Positions 8,286-17,328 of a DNA stretch of 64,000 nt are shown in pieces. Made by a program: the position numbers and the translations under genes. Source of the stretch: Sinomonas humi (GTDB lineage Bacteria; Actinomycetota; Actinomycetes; Actinomycetales; Micrococcaceae); contig NZ_JTDL01000145.1 of the NCBI RefSeq assembly GCF_000802235.1, positions 1 to 64,000 of the forward strand, written 5' to 3'. A model generated the notes under the pieces. The model did not search any database and was not told where the DNA came from. It saw nothing but the letters and a program-made list of their open reading frames with translations. Positions within the stretch are counted from its first letter, which is position 1. Each line of letters opens with the position of its first letter.

Positions 8286-9866
8286 ATGCCGACCAACGTC
8301 GTCACCTCCCTCACGCAATCCCTGAATCGAACAATACGTGCGTTGGGGGCCGCTGCTGCGCTTGTCCTGCCCCTCATCGTGAGCCCGTCGTTGCTGGCCG
8401 TGCCTGCGTCTGCCGTGACGTGCCAGCCCGGGACGAGCGCACCGAGCGACAGCTATCCCGGCACCGTCGTGAAGGCCGACAACTTCGAGTCCGGGAGCCT
8501 GTCAGGGTACGTCGTCCAGACCCAGGGCACCGGAACGGTGTCGGTGTCTTCGGCTCAGGCCCACGACGGTGCCTGCTCGGTCTACATCCATGCGACCACC
8601 GATTCGACCTCGCTCGCGGACATTTCAACCCCGTTGCCCACGGGCAGTCAGCAGGTCTACGCCGACGGTTGGTTCGACATCGCCCAGGCGGGTGTCTCCG
8701 GCAATGACGTCCCGTACTTCCGCTTCTTCTCAGGCAGCACGCGCTTCGTCGACGTCTACCGGTACAACAGCAATGGGCAGCTGTGGCTGCGAGTTCTCGC
8801 CCCCGACGGGACGTTCACTTACACGCGGCTGATCAGCTCCGCCATTTCGCTGAACGCCTGGCACCACGTCGTCGTGCATGTGATTCCGAACGGGGGCGCG
8901 ACCACCGTTCAGGTGTGGTTCGACGGTTCCGCGGTCTATTCCAGCTCGCAGGTCGTCACTGTTGCCTCCTCCGTCACCAGCGTGATGAGCGGTGCCGAGC
9001 ACTATCAGCAGATGGAGGACACCTACCTCGACGACCTCATCGTCAAGGCTGTTGTCCCGGCACCCGCGCCCGTTGCCTCCTTCACGGCGTCTCCTGCCTC
9101 TGGGGCGGCCCCTCTCAACGTGGCCTTCACCGACACATCTACCGGCTCGCCGACGTCGTGGGCTTGGGACTTCGGTGACGGCGGCACGTCCACTTCGCAG
9201 AACCCGACCCACACCTACGCCAGCGCCGGGACCTACACGGCCAAGCTGACTGCCACGAACGCCGCCGGGTCGAACTCGACCAGCTCGCCAATCACGGTCA
9301 ACGCCGCTCCCGCGCCCGTTGCTTCCTTCACGGCGTCTCCCACCTCGGGTGCTGCTCCGCTGAACGTGGCCTTCACGGATACATCCACGGGCTCGCCGAC
9401 GTCGTGGGCTTGGGACTTCGGCGACGGTGGCACGTCCGCTTCGCAGAACCCCAGCCACACGTATTCCGCCCCCGGGACGTACACGGCGAAGCTGACCGCC
9501 ACGAATGGCGCGGGCTCGAGCTCAGCGAGCTCGAACATCGTGGTCGGCAAGGTGCAGCCGACCGTATCGACGGCGCAGGACATGATCCCGAACGACAGCT
9601 TCGTGCTGTCAGGCGGGTCCAGCCCCACGGGAACGATCACGTTCAACCTTTACCCCCCGAGCGACTCCACATGCTCTCTCGCCCCTGCCCTGACCCAGAC
9701 GGTGCCGGTCAGTAGCGGCAACGGCACATACAGCACCACGAACACGACGTTCCACGCCGCCACCGCGGGGACCTGGCGCTGGGCCTCCAGCTACTCGGGG
9801 GACGCCAACAACCAAGCGGCCTCGTCGGCTTGCGGAGCCGAGGCGTTCACCATCGCCAACGGGTGA
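8286..9866 (+). CDS. secreted protein with LamG-like and two PKD domains
   Basis: The ATG at 8286 follows an AGAGGCG site and gives a Sec signal peptide (basic N-terminus, hydrophobic ALGAAAALVLPLIV, cleavage near ASA-VT around residue 45). The mature protein has a beta-rich concanavalin/LamG-like region (residues ~60-255). Two PKD domains follow (~260-338 and ~342-418), each with APLNVAFTDTSTGSPTSWAWDFGDGG. The C-terminal Ig-like domain (~425-526) holds two Cys that could pair. The two PKD modules are nearly identical at DNA level, indicating recent duplication. No catalytic motif is visible, so an adhesive or polysaccharide-binding role at the cell surface is the best inference. Confidence 0.85.
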   Translation: MPTNVVTSLTQSLNRTIRALGAAAALVLPLIVSPSLLAVPASAVTCQPGTSAPSDSYPGTVVKADNFESGSLSGYVVQTQGTGTVSVSSAQAHDGACSVYIHATTDSTSLADISTPLPTGSQQVYADGWFDIAQAGVSGNDVPYFRFFSGSTRFVDVYRYNSNGQLWLRVLAPDGTFTYTRLISSAISLNAWHHVVVHVIPNGGATTVQVWFDGSAVYSSSQVVTVASSVTSVMSGAEHYQQMEDTYLDDLIVKAVVPAPAPVASFTASPASGAAPLNVAFTDTSTGSPTSWAWDFGDGGTSTSQNPTHTYASAGTYTAKLTATNAAGSNSTSSPITVNAAPAPVASFTASPTSGAAPLNVAFTDTSTGSPTSWAWDFGDGGTSASQNPSHTYSAPGTYTAKLTATNGAGSSSASSNIVVGKVQPTVSTAQDMIPNDSFVLSGGSSPTGTITFNLYPPSDSTCSLAPALTQTVPVSSGNGTYSTTNTTFHAATAGTWRWASSYSGDANNQAASSACGAEAFTIANG

Positions 9867-10009
9867 TGGGGTGGTGCGACGACTCGCGTGGGCGTCACAT
9901 CGTGTTGTACACGTAAAATTGTCGGTGCCCCGTGGCACGATGATGCCGACGCCGGAGATCGTCGGTATGGGGCCGGGGACATGGCGTCCGGAATCCTCAA
10001 GGGGGAAAA

Positions 10010-10645
10010 ATGTCCACCACGCCCGGCTCGCCGACTCAGCAGCAGCCCTTCTACGGCACGCCTCAGCCTCGTCCGAGTGCAGCCCTTGCGATCGTCTCGC
10101 TTGTTCTCGGAGCGATTGCCATCCTGTTCAGCTTCATGCCCGTCGTCAACGTAGTGACCTTCATTCTCGCGGTCGCAGCCTTTGTGTGCGGGCTCATCGC
10201 GCTCATCCGCAAGCTCGGCGGCAAGGCGATGGCGATCATCGGCCTCGTCCTTGCAGCAATTGCTGTGATCATCGCGATTATCGTCGATGTGATCGTAGCC
10301 GCGGCCATCGGCTCCGCGGCCAATGAGGCCTCGAAGTCCATCGCGAGCTACTCCGCTCAGGCCAGCGCGCAGCATGCTATCGAGTACAAGATCACGACGA
10401 ACGGAGCCGCATCGGTGAACTACTGGACACCGAATGGCACGAGCCAGGCAACCGTTAGCTCGGCGTGGACGAAGGACGTCACTTCGACCGGATTCACCTC
10501 GGCGCTTGTGAGCGTCACGTCTTCTGATTTTCAGAATGCCTCGGCTTCCGTCTCGTGCGAGATCATCATCGACGGCAAGAGCGTCGCGAAGAACACCGGT
10601 AGCGGCGCGGGCGCAATGGCATCCTGCAACGCCACGGCCCAGTAA
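10010..10645 (+). CDS. DUF4190-like membrane protein with exported C-terminal domain
   Basis: The 211-residue protein has a Pro/Gln-rich cytosolic N-terminus (QQQPFYGTPQPRPS). Two or three hydrophobic helices follow (residues ~25-95, including LGAIAILFSFMPVVNVVTFILAVAAFV and a Gly/Ile/Ala-rich pair). The soluble Ser/Thr-rich C-terminus (~110-211) has two Cys (SCEII and MASCNAT) and a pattern like MmpS-type domains. Such proteins are common and uncharacterised in Actinobacteria. The ATG follows AAGGGGGAAAA. The function is unknown. Confidence 0.75.
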   Translation: MSTTPGSPTQQQPFYGTPQPRPSAALAIVSLVLGAIAILFSFMPVVNVVTFILAVAAFVCGLIALIRKLGGKAMAIIGLVLAAIAVIIAIIVDVIVAAAIGSAANEASKSIASYSAQASAQHAIEYKITTNGAASVNYWTPNGTSQATVSSAWTKDVTSTGFTSALVSVTSSDFQNASASVSCEIIIDGKSVAKNTGSGAGAMASCNATAQ

Positions 10646-10668
10646 GGACTTGTAGTCCCAGGGGTCCT

Positions 10669-10704
10669 CAGCGGCGGCCGGTCCTTCGGGACCGGCCGCC
10701 GCTG
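10669..10704. terminator. perfect 16-bp hairpin with UUCG loop between convergent genes
   Basis: CAGCGGCGGCCGGTCC, loop TTCG, GGACCGGCCGCCGCTG: a flawless 16-bp stem with a stabilising tetraloop between the stops at 10645 (+) and 10720 (-). It is symmetrical, so it can act for both genes; there is no long U tract. Confidence 0.8.
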
Positions 10705-10719
10705 GCGTCTTGATTGCGC

Positions 10720-13700
10720 TCAGCCCTCGCAAAGGCCGATGAAGGCTCCCAGATCCTCGAGCGTTGCGGGCTTTGTGGGGAGGTAGGAGGTCAGGCGAGG
10801 TGAACGGACGACGACGGCCCGCCACATCGCGCGGGAGACCGCAACGTTGATTCGGTTCCGGTTGAGGAGGAACTCCATGCCGCGTGGAGCTTCCGACGGG
10901 TCCGAACACGCCATCGAGACGATCGCGACGATCGCTTCCTGGCCCTGGAACCGGTCGACGGTTCCGACGGGGGTCGCGCGGAGCCCGGCGGCGTCGAGCT
11001 CCGAACGGATGAGGTTGACCTGCGCGTTGTATGGGGCGACGACGATAACGTCCTCCGGACCGAGTTCGCGCGTTGCGTGCCCGTCATGCCAAGCGAGGCC
11101 GAGGTGCTTGCGCACCTGCCTCACGACTTCGGCGGCTTCCTCGGCGGATGCCGTTGCGTTCCCCTCGTGGTCCACGAACACAGCTTCGAGGCCTGGCGGA
11201 ACGCCTTCAAGGGAACGCTCCCAGGCTGCTGGCGCTGATTCCAGACGGCCGGCGTAGGAGAGTCGCGAGACCTTCTCGCACAGTGCGGGCGACATGCGCC
11301 ACGACTGCGGGAGGAAGTAGCCGAAGCGTTCTGGGAGCACGGCTTCGCCCGCGGCAAGCCAGCCGAGGGCGGAGGTGTCGACCGCTTCTGGGTGCTGGCC
11401 TTGGCTCACTTGGGGAAGCTGCTGCGGATCCCCGAGGAGAAGCAACCGCGAGGCGGCCCGGCTCACAGCGATCGTGTTCGCGAGGGAGAACTGGCCTGCT
11501 TCGTCGACGACGAGAAGGTCCAGCGAACCGGCCGGAACCGATGAGCCGGTCATGGTCCACGCGGTCCCGCCGACCAGGCATCCGCCCGGAAGGCCGAGGA
11601 GGGCCGCGACGGCCTTGTCTCCGACGTGATTCCATGGGACTTGTGTTCCCGGGTCGGCGCCGTCCTTGAGCTTCTTTGCGACGCGGTCAGCTGGAACGCC
11701 GGCCTCGACGGCCCTGCACAGCACATTCTCGACCACAGCGTGAGAGTTCCCGACCACGCCGACCTTCCAGCCCGACGCGACGAGCCGCTCGATGACTTGG
11801 CTCGCTACGAACGTCTTCCCACTCCCGGGAGGTCCTTGGACCGCGAGGTAGGAGCGGTCGAGCAGTCGGACCGCGGCCTCGACAGTGGAGGACAGTTCGG
11901 CGGCCTCCGCCGCGCGCGGTAGGGCAGCCCCATTCCGCGTCCGGGGCGAAATGCGTCGCAGGAGGTCGACGGAAGGCTGCTCAAGCATTCCAGGGAGCGT
12001 CTCGGCAGCCCGGACGGCGAGCTCTCGCTGCGCCGCCTCGATGGATTTCGAATCCGGCGGAGGGTCTTCGGTCAGGGCAACGGGGAACTGCGCGTAGGGC
12101 TCCATCCCCTTCCGGGTCTTCTCGAAAATGTCCAGCACATCATCCACACCATCCGAGCCCACGCTGAGCAACACGGTTCCCGCAATGCCATTCCGACCGA
12201 GGCCCTGAGCATCCGTTGGCTGGAGGGGCGCGGGAAGCGGCTGCGAGAACTCCCGGAACCACTTGCGGCTCGTTCGGAAGTCCGAACCAGGGGCGATCTG
12301 CCCTTTGAGCCGAACCGTCCGGGCCCACGTCTGCTTGTCCGGCTTCCAGTCGTCGAGAACCTGCGCCTCGCGCACCACGAATGCGTCGCGGACGGCTTCA
12401 AGCTCGGCGAGAGGCCGTTCGAGCCGATCGAAGTGCGACCACCAATAGGACTTTCGCTCCCTCGGGTAGAAGCGCACGGCCGCGGCGAGGAGCGCGATGG
12501 CTGTGTCGTCGGCGCCCTCCTGAGCATCCTGGGTCCCAGCCTCTGTCCCGTCACTGCCACGTCCGGAGAGGTACTCGAGCAGCGGCCTCTCCGCAGGTTC
12601 CAAGTCCGGAAGGATGGGCGGCTCAACGTCCTCGCGCGTGAGAGACCGCGCGCCCGGTCGGAGGCTGGCGAGGCCGCGCAGCCAACGATCCAAACGCAGG
12701 GTCGAGACGCAGTCGTCTTGGTTGTACTCAAGGATGAGGTCGATGAGCCGCTTGGCCTCGACGTCGTCCCCGTCCGCTCGCGCCGCGCAGAACGCCGCGT
12801 ACATCTGGACTGATCCAGCCGCGCTCTGAAGCTCTGCCGTGCGCAGGTCGCTGCCCATGTAGAGCGGTTCGAGCTTCTTGATCGAGTACGAGCGCTCCGA
12901 GATCCGGATGCTGTGGCGGACGGTTTCGTAGAGGTCGACGAGCAGCCCTTCGCGAAGCCATTGGTCGATGATGCCCTCGGCAGCTGCATGCCGTTGGGAG
13001 AGGCGCCGCAAGGCGGTCTTCTCGTAGGACGCATAGTGGTAGACGTGCATCCGCGGGCGCCGCGCCCGCCGCTCCTCGATGTACTCGACGAACGCGAGGA
13101 ACGCCGCCTTCTCCTCAGCCAACGTGTGGGCGAGGAAAGGGCGGAAGCGCGGTGCGTCGTCGTCTGCTGCCGGCTCTAGGACGCCGAACAGGTACTCGAT
13201 GCCCCACAGGCCCGTCGTGGAGTCCTGCCAGAGTGGGTCCCCTTCGAAGTCGAAGTACACATCTCCGGCGTCCGACGGCGGGAGGGCGCCGATCGTGTGC
13301 TGCGGGAGTACCTTGAAGCGCACCTCGTGCGCGGGCTCGTCGCCGTGGGCGGGGGCGAGAACGCCGCCGTCGCCCGCCTCGAGGCCTGTCTGGAAGCGTG
13401 CTTGGTCCCGAAGCCGCGCGAGAGTCGGGTCGTCCGATGGTTCGGGGATGGCGGCGAGTTCGTCAATGGTTCGAATCCCACAGCTGCCCAACTTCTTCCG
13501 CCGCGCGAGATTCATGCCAGCGACGAGCAGCACGTCGCGGTGCTCGGCCACTTGGACGGTGCAGTACTCGCAGCGTCCGCATGCTGCAAGATGAGGCGAG
13601 TCCCACTGCGCGGGGGCGCCCAGCGCAAGGTGCGCCGCAGTGAGATCGGTGACCCTCCGGCGTCGTTCGCGGTAGGCGGGAAGCAGGTCGGGGAGGCTGA

Positions 13701-14259
13701 ACGATGCCTGTTCGCCCGTGCCGAGGATGAGTGCCACCTCGTCCGACGGCGGGAAGCCCGCCTGCGCAAGCTGCTCGCCGTACGCGGCCAGCTGGAGAAG
13801 CGCCTCGACTTTCGCATGACGCGCGAGCTTCGTGTCGAACACCTGGTAGCGTCCGTCTGCTTGACGGACGAGGAAGTCCGAGCGCCCATGGAAGTGCCCG
13901 TCGAAGAAGCCGGCCTGATAGACGACGTCGGCGCCGGACCTGAGGGCCTCGAGCGACTCGGCGTGCTTTGCCTCGAGGATGGTCCGCTCCATGGCTGTGG
14001 CCTCTGCAATTTCGGCCACACCGCCCTCTCGGCCAGACGACCAAGGCCCGTATTTGCGCCGGAACTCCTCCAGAATCGACTGCTCGTGGCGGTCCCCCAG
14101 AACGGCTGCGCGTTCCCGCATCGGGTCGCTCACCACGAGCCGCGGGACGAGGCCGAGCTTCTCGTCGAGCTGGCGCAGCAGCGCGAACTCGCACTTCGCC
14201 GCCGTCACGATGTCCGAGGCTGAGAACACGAGCTCGCTCTGGTCGTCGAGAAAGAACAT
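10720..14259 (-). CDS. TM0106-type RecB-like nuclease fused to a superfamily 1 helicase
   Basis: The protein is 1179 residues from the ATG at 14259 (MFFLDDQSELVFSASDI). The N-terminal ~600 residues match TM0106-family putative nucleases: KCEFALLRQLDEKLG, a PD-(D/E)XK-like core (DFLVRQADGRYQVFDTKLARHAK), a Cys cluster CGRCEYC that may bind Fe-S or zinc, and an RNase H-like block (VYFDFEGDPLW). The C-terminal half is a Dna2/Upf1-like helicase with Walker A GPPGSGKT (~residue 805), Walker B VVDEAGQ, GDPQQLPQ, VDRFQGQE and the NRNRINVAVSRA motif VI. It should unwind and cut DNA. It neighbours an HNH nuclease and McrBC, so a repair or anti-phage role is plausible. Confidence 0.9.
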   Translation of the reverse strand: MFFLDDQSELVFSASDIVTAAKCEFALLRQLDEKLGLVPRLVVSDPMRERAAVLGDRHEQSILEEFRRKYGPWSSGREGGVAEIAEATAMERTILEAKHAESLEALRSGADVVYQAGFFDGHFHGRSDFLVRQADGRYQVFDTKLARHAKVEALLQLAAYGEQLAQAGFPPSDEVALILGTGEQASFSLPDLLPAYRERRRRVTDLTAAHLALGAPAQWDSPHLAACGRCEYCTVQVAEHRDVLLVAGMNLARRKKLGSCGIRTIDELAAIPEPSDDPTLARLRDQARFQTGLEAGDGGVLAPAHGDEPAHEVRFKVLPQHTIGALPPSDAGDVYFDFEGDPLWQDSTTGLWGIEYLFGVLEPAADDDAPRFRPFLAHTLAEEKAAFLAFVEYIEERRARRPRMHVYHYASYEKTALRRLSQRHAAAEGIIDQWLREGLLVDLYETVRHSIRISERSYSIKKLEPLYMGSDLRTAELQSAAGSVQMYAAFCAARADGDDVEAKRLIDLILEYNQDDCVSTLRLDRWLRGLASLRPGARSLTREDVEPPILPDLEPAERPLLEYLSGRGSDGTEAGTQDAQEGADDTAIALLAAAVRFYPRERKSYWWSHFDRLERPLAELEAVRDAFVVREAQVLDDWKPDKQTWARTVRLKGQIAPGSDFRTSRKWFREFSQPLPAPLQPTDAQGLGRNGIAGTVLLSVGSDGVDDVLDIFEKTRKGMEPYAQFPVALTEDPPPDSKSIEAAQRELAVRAAETLPGMLEQPSVDLLRRISPRTRNGAALPRAAEAAELSSTVEAAVRLLDRSYLAVQGPPGSGKTFVASQVIERLVASGWKVGVVGNSHAVVENVLCRAVEAGVPADRVAKKLKDGADPGTQVPWNHVGDKAVAALLGLPGGCLVGGTAWTMTGSSVPAGSLDLLVVDEAGQFSLANTIAVSRAASRLLLLGDPQQLPQVSQGQHPEAVDTSALGWLAAGEAVLPERFGYFLPQSWRMSPALCEKVSRLSYAGRLESAPAAWERSLEGVPPGLEAVFVDHEGNATASAEEAAEVVRQVRKHLGLAWHDGHATRELGPEDVIVVAPYNAQVNLIRSELDAAGLRATPVGTVDRFQGQEAIVAIVSMACSDPSEAPRGMEFLLNRNRINVAVSRAMWRAVVVRSPRLTSYLPTKPATLEDLGAFIGLCEG

Positions 14260-14499
14260 GAGACCCCTTCCGTTCCCTCGACACCATGAGATCATCCCGG
14301 TCCGACATTTTTGTTCGACCCACCTGCGGCAAACCGTAGTCTGCAATTAAGATGCTGAATACCCGGAGCGTCTACTCTGGGCAGACCGGCCTGTGCGGCA
14401 CACGTGTGCGTCACAGTCGGTCACCTTGTCTCGAACCCACGAGTAACCCGCAAGCATGGGGAGGCAAGGTGTGTGATCCACGCAATGAGAGGGGATGGG

Positions 14500-15345
14500 A
14501 TGGCGAAGAACGCCTCCGAGAAGCTGGATGCTCGACTCAAGGCGGTGCTCGACGGGCTGGCCGAGGCCCGCTGGGCGGGGGAGAACCCCAACGCCGGCAC
14601 CGTTCTCGCCCAGGCTGTCGAGCTCGTCCCGTTCGATGAGAACGAGGCAACGCTGCTGTCCGGCGGGATTCCGCGCGGCCACAAGGCACTTACGACGGCC
14701 ACGGCTAAGCTCGTGAAGGCGGGCTGGATGGTCAAGGGCCGCTCGGGCTGGTCGATCACGGATGAGGGGCTCCGCGCGCTTGTGGCGTTCCCCACCGTCG
14801 ACACGCTTGCCGAGGCCCTCGCCCAGGGGACGCCGATCCCCGAGCATGTGGCCGTGCCTGCGGAGTCGCCGGTCCAGAAGAAGGCCGGCAAGAAGGCGAG
14901 CGCCAAGCGGACGACGGCGCAGAAGGTCGCCGAGAAGGTGGGAGAGGCCGCGGAGGTTGTAGCGGAAGCCGCTGAGGCGCTTGTGGAGGAGGAAGCTGCG
15001 GCCGAGTCGAACGCAGCCGAATCGAACGGGTCTCAGGCTCCCGTCCACCAGCCTGGTTCGGTTGCGATAGCAGGTGACTTCGGTGCCGCGCTGGGTGCCG
15101 AGGCTGACTGGGAGCCCAGCCTCGATGCTGTCCAGATGGGTCTTGACCAGGAGACGTCGATTTGGCGCCGTACGGTGGAGCTTCCGGCAGGAACCTACTC
15201 ATTCAAGATCGCCATCAACCGCTCGTGGGACGAGAACTACGGTGCGTTCGGCTTCCCCAACGGGGCGAACCACGAGCTCAAGCACAGCGGCGGTCCGGTC
15301 ACTATCGAGTACAACCATGCGACCAAGGATGTGGCATTCTCCTGA
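14500..15345 (+). CDS. winged-helix-like N-terminus with pullulanase X25/CBM48-like C-terminal domain
   Basis: The 281-residue protein starts at the ATG at 14500 after GAGAGGGG. Residues ~1-115 look like a winged-helix module (HKALTTATAKLVKAGWMVKGRSGWSITDEGLRALV, given here only as a location cue). Residues ~120-190 are an Ala/Glu/Lys-rich disordered linker. Residues ~200-281 form a small beta domain with VAIAGDFGAALGAEADWEP, FKIAINRSWDENYGA and TIEYNHATKDV, like the X25/CBM48-type domains attached to pullulanases. A fusion of a DNA-binding-like and a glucan-binding-like module is unusual; it could sense or regulate glycogen. There is no neighbouring glycogen gene. Confidence 0.7.
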   Translation: MAKNASEKLDARLKAVLDGLAEARWAGENPNAGTVLAQAVELVPFDENEATLLSGGIPRGHKALTTATAKLVKAGWMVKGRSGWSITDEGLRALVAFPTVDTLAEALAQGTPIPEHVAVPAESPVQKKAGKKASAKRTTAQKVAEKVGEAAEVVAEAAEALVEEEAAAESNAAESNGSQAPVHQPGSVAIAGDFGAALGAEADWEPSLDAVQMGLDQETSIWRRTVELPAGTYSFKIAINRSWDENYGAFGFPNGANHELKHSGGPVTIEYNHATKDVAFS

Positions 15346-15390
15346 GGTGATTGGGGGCGGTTATCCACATAGCCCCTGACGCAAGGAAGC

Positions 15391-15440
15391 GGTGCTGTCC
15401 CTCTCGCCTAGAGTCGAGGGACAGCACCGCTAACTTTTTT
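15391..15440 (+). terminator. rho-independent terminator
   Basis: GGTGCTGTCCCTC (15391-15403), an 11-nt loop and GAGGGACAGCACC (15415-15427) form a perfect 13-bp stem. It is followed by GCTAACTTTTTT. It should end transcription of the gene finishing at 15345 before the HNH gene, whose ribosome-binding site lies directly after the T tract. Confidence 0.85.
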
Positions 15441-15450
15441 GGGGGAGTCC

Positions 15451-16191
15451 ATGCCGCCGCCCGTCCGAGCTGCCCGTCGAGCCGGGCGGCTTCGTCGATT
15501 CGTCTCGTTCATCGTCGTCGCAGCTTCGGCTGTGCTCGCAGCGTGGCTTGGGGGACTCATCGACCCGCCGGGTCTCGCCTCACCCGCGCCATGGGCGGCC
15601 TCACAGATAGGGAGCGTCCCCGGCGAGCGACTTGCTGCTGCCAAGGCCGCGCTCGGCCACATTGGCGTCAAGGGGCGTGCGCCCAAGACGGGGTATACCC
15701 GGGAACGCTTCGGGGACGCCTGGGACGATGTCGACCGCAATGGGTGCGACACGCGCAACGATGTATTGGCTCGAGACCTCAGGGACGTCGTCTTCGCCAA
15801 GAGTTCGGCCCGATGCATCGTCTCGTCCGGGACGCTCGACGATCCGTACACGGCGAAGCACATCAGCTTTTTGCGGGGGGAGCGGTCCGCGGACGTTCAG
15901 ATCGACCATGTTGTGCCCCTTTCGGATGCGTGGCAGAAGGGTGCGCAGCAGTGGTCGGCGGAGCGACGACGCGCCTTCGCGAACGACCCAGCCAATCTTC
16001 TGGCCGTGGACGGCCCGGCGAATCAGGAGAAGGGCGACGGCGACCTAGCGACGTGGCTGCCGCCGCGGCGGACGTTCCGCTGCGAGTATGCCGTCCGGGT
16101 CGTCGAGGTCAAGGCCCGTTACGGGCTCTGGATGACCGATGCCGAACACGGCAAGGCGGCCGCCTTGCTCGGCCAGTGCAAGGTGGCCTGA
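15451..16191 (+). CDS. exported HNH-family nuclease (DUF1524/GmrSD C-terminal-like)
   Basis: The 246-residue protein starts at the ATG at 15451 after GGGGGAG. A basic N-terminus and a hydrophobic stretch (residues ~19-38) make a signal peptide or anchor. The rest matches small actinobacterial HNH endonucleases: GYTRERFGDAWDDVDRNGCDTRNDVL, the catalytic QIDHVVPLSDAW, and FANDPANLLAVDGPANQEKGD supplying the Asn/His of the fold. These enzymes act outside the cytosol as non-specific DNases, for nutrient scavenging or against foreign DNA. Its 3' end is 10 bp from the convergent mcrC end. Confidence 0.85.
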   Translation: MPPPVRAARRAGRLRRFVSFIVVAASAVLAAWLGGLIDPPGLASPAPWAASQIGSVPGERLAAAKAALGHIGVKGRAPKTGYTRERFGDAWDDVDRNGCDTRNDVLARDLRDVVFAKSSARCIVSSGTLDDPYTAKHISFLRGERSADVQIDHVVPLSDAWQKGAQQWSAERRRAFANDPANLLAVDGPANQEKGDGDLATWLPPRRTFRCEYAVRVVEVKARYGLWMTDAEHGKAAALLGQCKVA

Positions 16192-16200
16192 GCGAGGGAG

Positions 16201-17328
16201 CTAGCCGAGGTAGGGCTTGACGGCGGCGATGAGCTGGTCGCGGACCTCGACCGAGGAGAGCGAGAGGTCGACGGTGGCCGCCCCCAGACGGTGCCCTGCT
16301 GTCACGAACGACTCCGCGACCGAGCAGCCGACTGCCGGGTAGAGCAGCAACCCGCCCGCGGACGCCGCCAACCGATCCAGCGAGGCCTCCTGAGCCCGTA
16401 CGTAGGTGTAGAGCTCGTAGAGGTGGCCGCTCCGCAGCGTGACCTTCGCGAAACGGCCAGCGGTCAGCGCGGGTGCGAACTTCGTGTCGAGGATGAGCCG
16501 ACGTCCTCTGCGGTCATCCTCGATCCACACATCGGTCACCATGTGCGGCAGGAGCGCGCCCAGACCCATGGTTGCTTCGCTCGCCTTCCAGTCGACCTTC
16601 CTGCCCCGCTGCACGGTCCAGCCACGGGCCGTCCCGTGCGCGGCGTAGAAGCCGCCGACTGCTCGCTCGAACAAGTGGCGAAACTGCCGCTCGGACAGCT
16701 CCCCGCGCCCGTGGCCAGGCGTCATGTAGCCGGAGGGCAGAGCGAGCTCGAGGGCGAGCTTCGCGGCGAGCAGCACGGACCGGTCCCGGGCGTCGTTCCG
16801 AGTGATCCGCACCTGCGCGTCGCGCTCGCCCGCACGGCGGTTCAGCAGGCCGACCCCGAGCCCGGAGAGCCGCTGGGATTGCGCTCGGCAACGCCGCGAG
16901 AGCTCCTCGTCGGAGCACAGCGGCGCGACCGATTCGAGCGCGGTCCGAATCATCCGATTCCGGGGGGTGTCGGCTGTGAGCTCGTCGAATCTGCACGCGA
17001 CGAGTCCCCGGGACAGCAGCTGGTGCGATTCGGTGCGCAGGGTGTCGATCCCGCCGCGGACGCGGCTGAGGTCGCGGGACGTCCGCGCGAACGACGGCGT
17101 GAGAGGGCGCCTCAGGCGGTCCTCGGTGCTCGCCACAAGCAGTTCGGCCAGGAGTTCGGGAAGCTTCTCCGGGTACTCCTCGATCCCGTCGAATGCCTCG
17201 GGGCCCGACTGGTAGAACTCAGAAGCGTAGAGCACCAGGAGCCACACGTTCCGGACGGGTATCTCGGCTCCGCCGGCGGGGACGACGCCGGTTCCTCCCG
17301 GCGTCGTCATCCACCCCGAGCCCGTCAC
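16201..17328 (-). CDS. mcrC: McrC-like nuclease subunit of a type IV restriction system
   Basis: The 375-residue protein starts at the GTG at 17328, which overlaps the mcrB stop (GTGA). N-terminal segments IPVRNVWLLVLYASEFY and RGGIDTLRTESHQLLSRGLVACRFDELTADTPRNRMI are typical of McrC. The C-terminal PD-(D/E)XK core is visible as PHMVTDVWIED...RRLILDTKF, with catalytic Asp, Asp and Lys. McrC is recruited by the McrB GTPase ring and cuts DNA carrying modified cytosines, mostly phage DNA. It lies directly downstream of mcrB in a two-gene operon. Confidence 0.93.
   Translation of the reverse strand: MTGSGWMTTPGGTGVVPAGGAEIPVRNVWLLVLYASEFYQSGPEAFDGIEEYPEKLPELLAELLVASTEDRLRRPLTPSFARTSRDLSRVRGGIDTLRTESHQLLSRGLVACRFDELTADTPRNRMIRTALESVAPLCSDEELSRRCRAQSQRLSGLGVGLLNRRAGERDAQVRITRNDARDRSVLLAAKLALELALPSGYMTPGHGRGELSERQFRHLFERAVGGFYAAHGTARGWTVQRGRKVDWKASEATMGLGALLPHMVTDVWIEDDRRGRRLILDTKFAPALTAGRFAKVTLRSGHLYELYTYVRAQEASLDRLAASAGGLLLYPAVGCSVAESFVTAGHRLGAATVDLSLSSVEVRDQLIAAVKPYLG

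Noticed and set aside
13470-13486. GGTTCGAATCCCAC resembling a tRNA T-arm
   Set aside because: It lies inside the nuclease/helicase coding sequence and no acceptor stem or other arm can be built around it.
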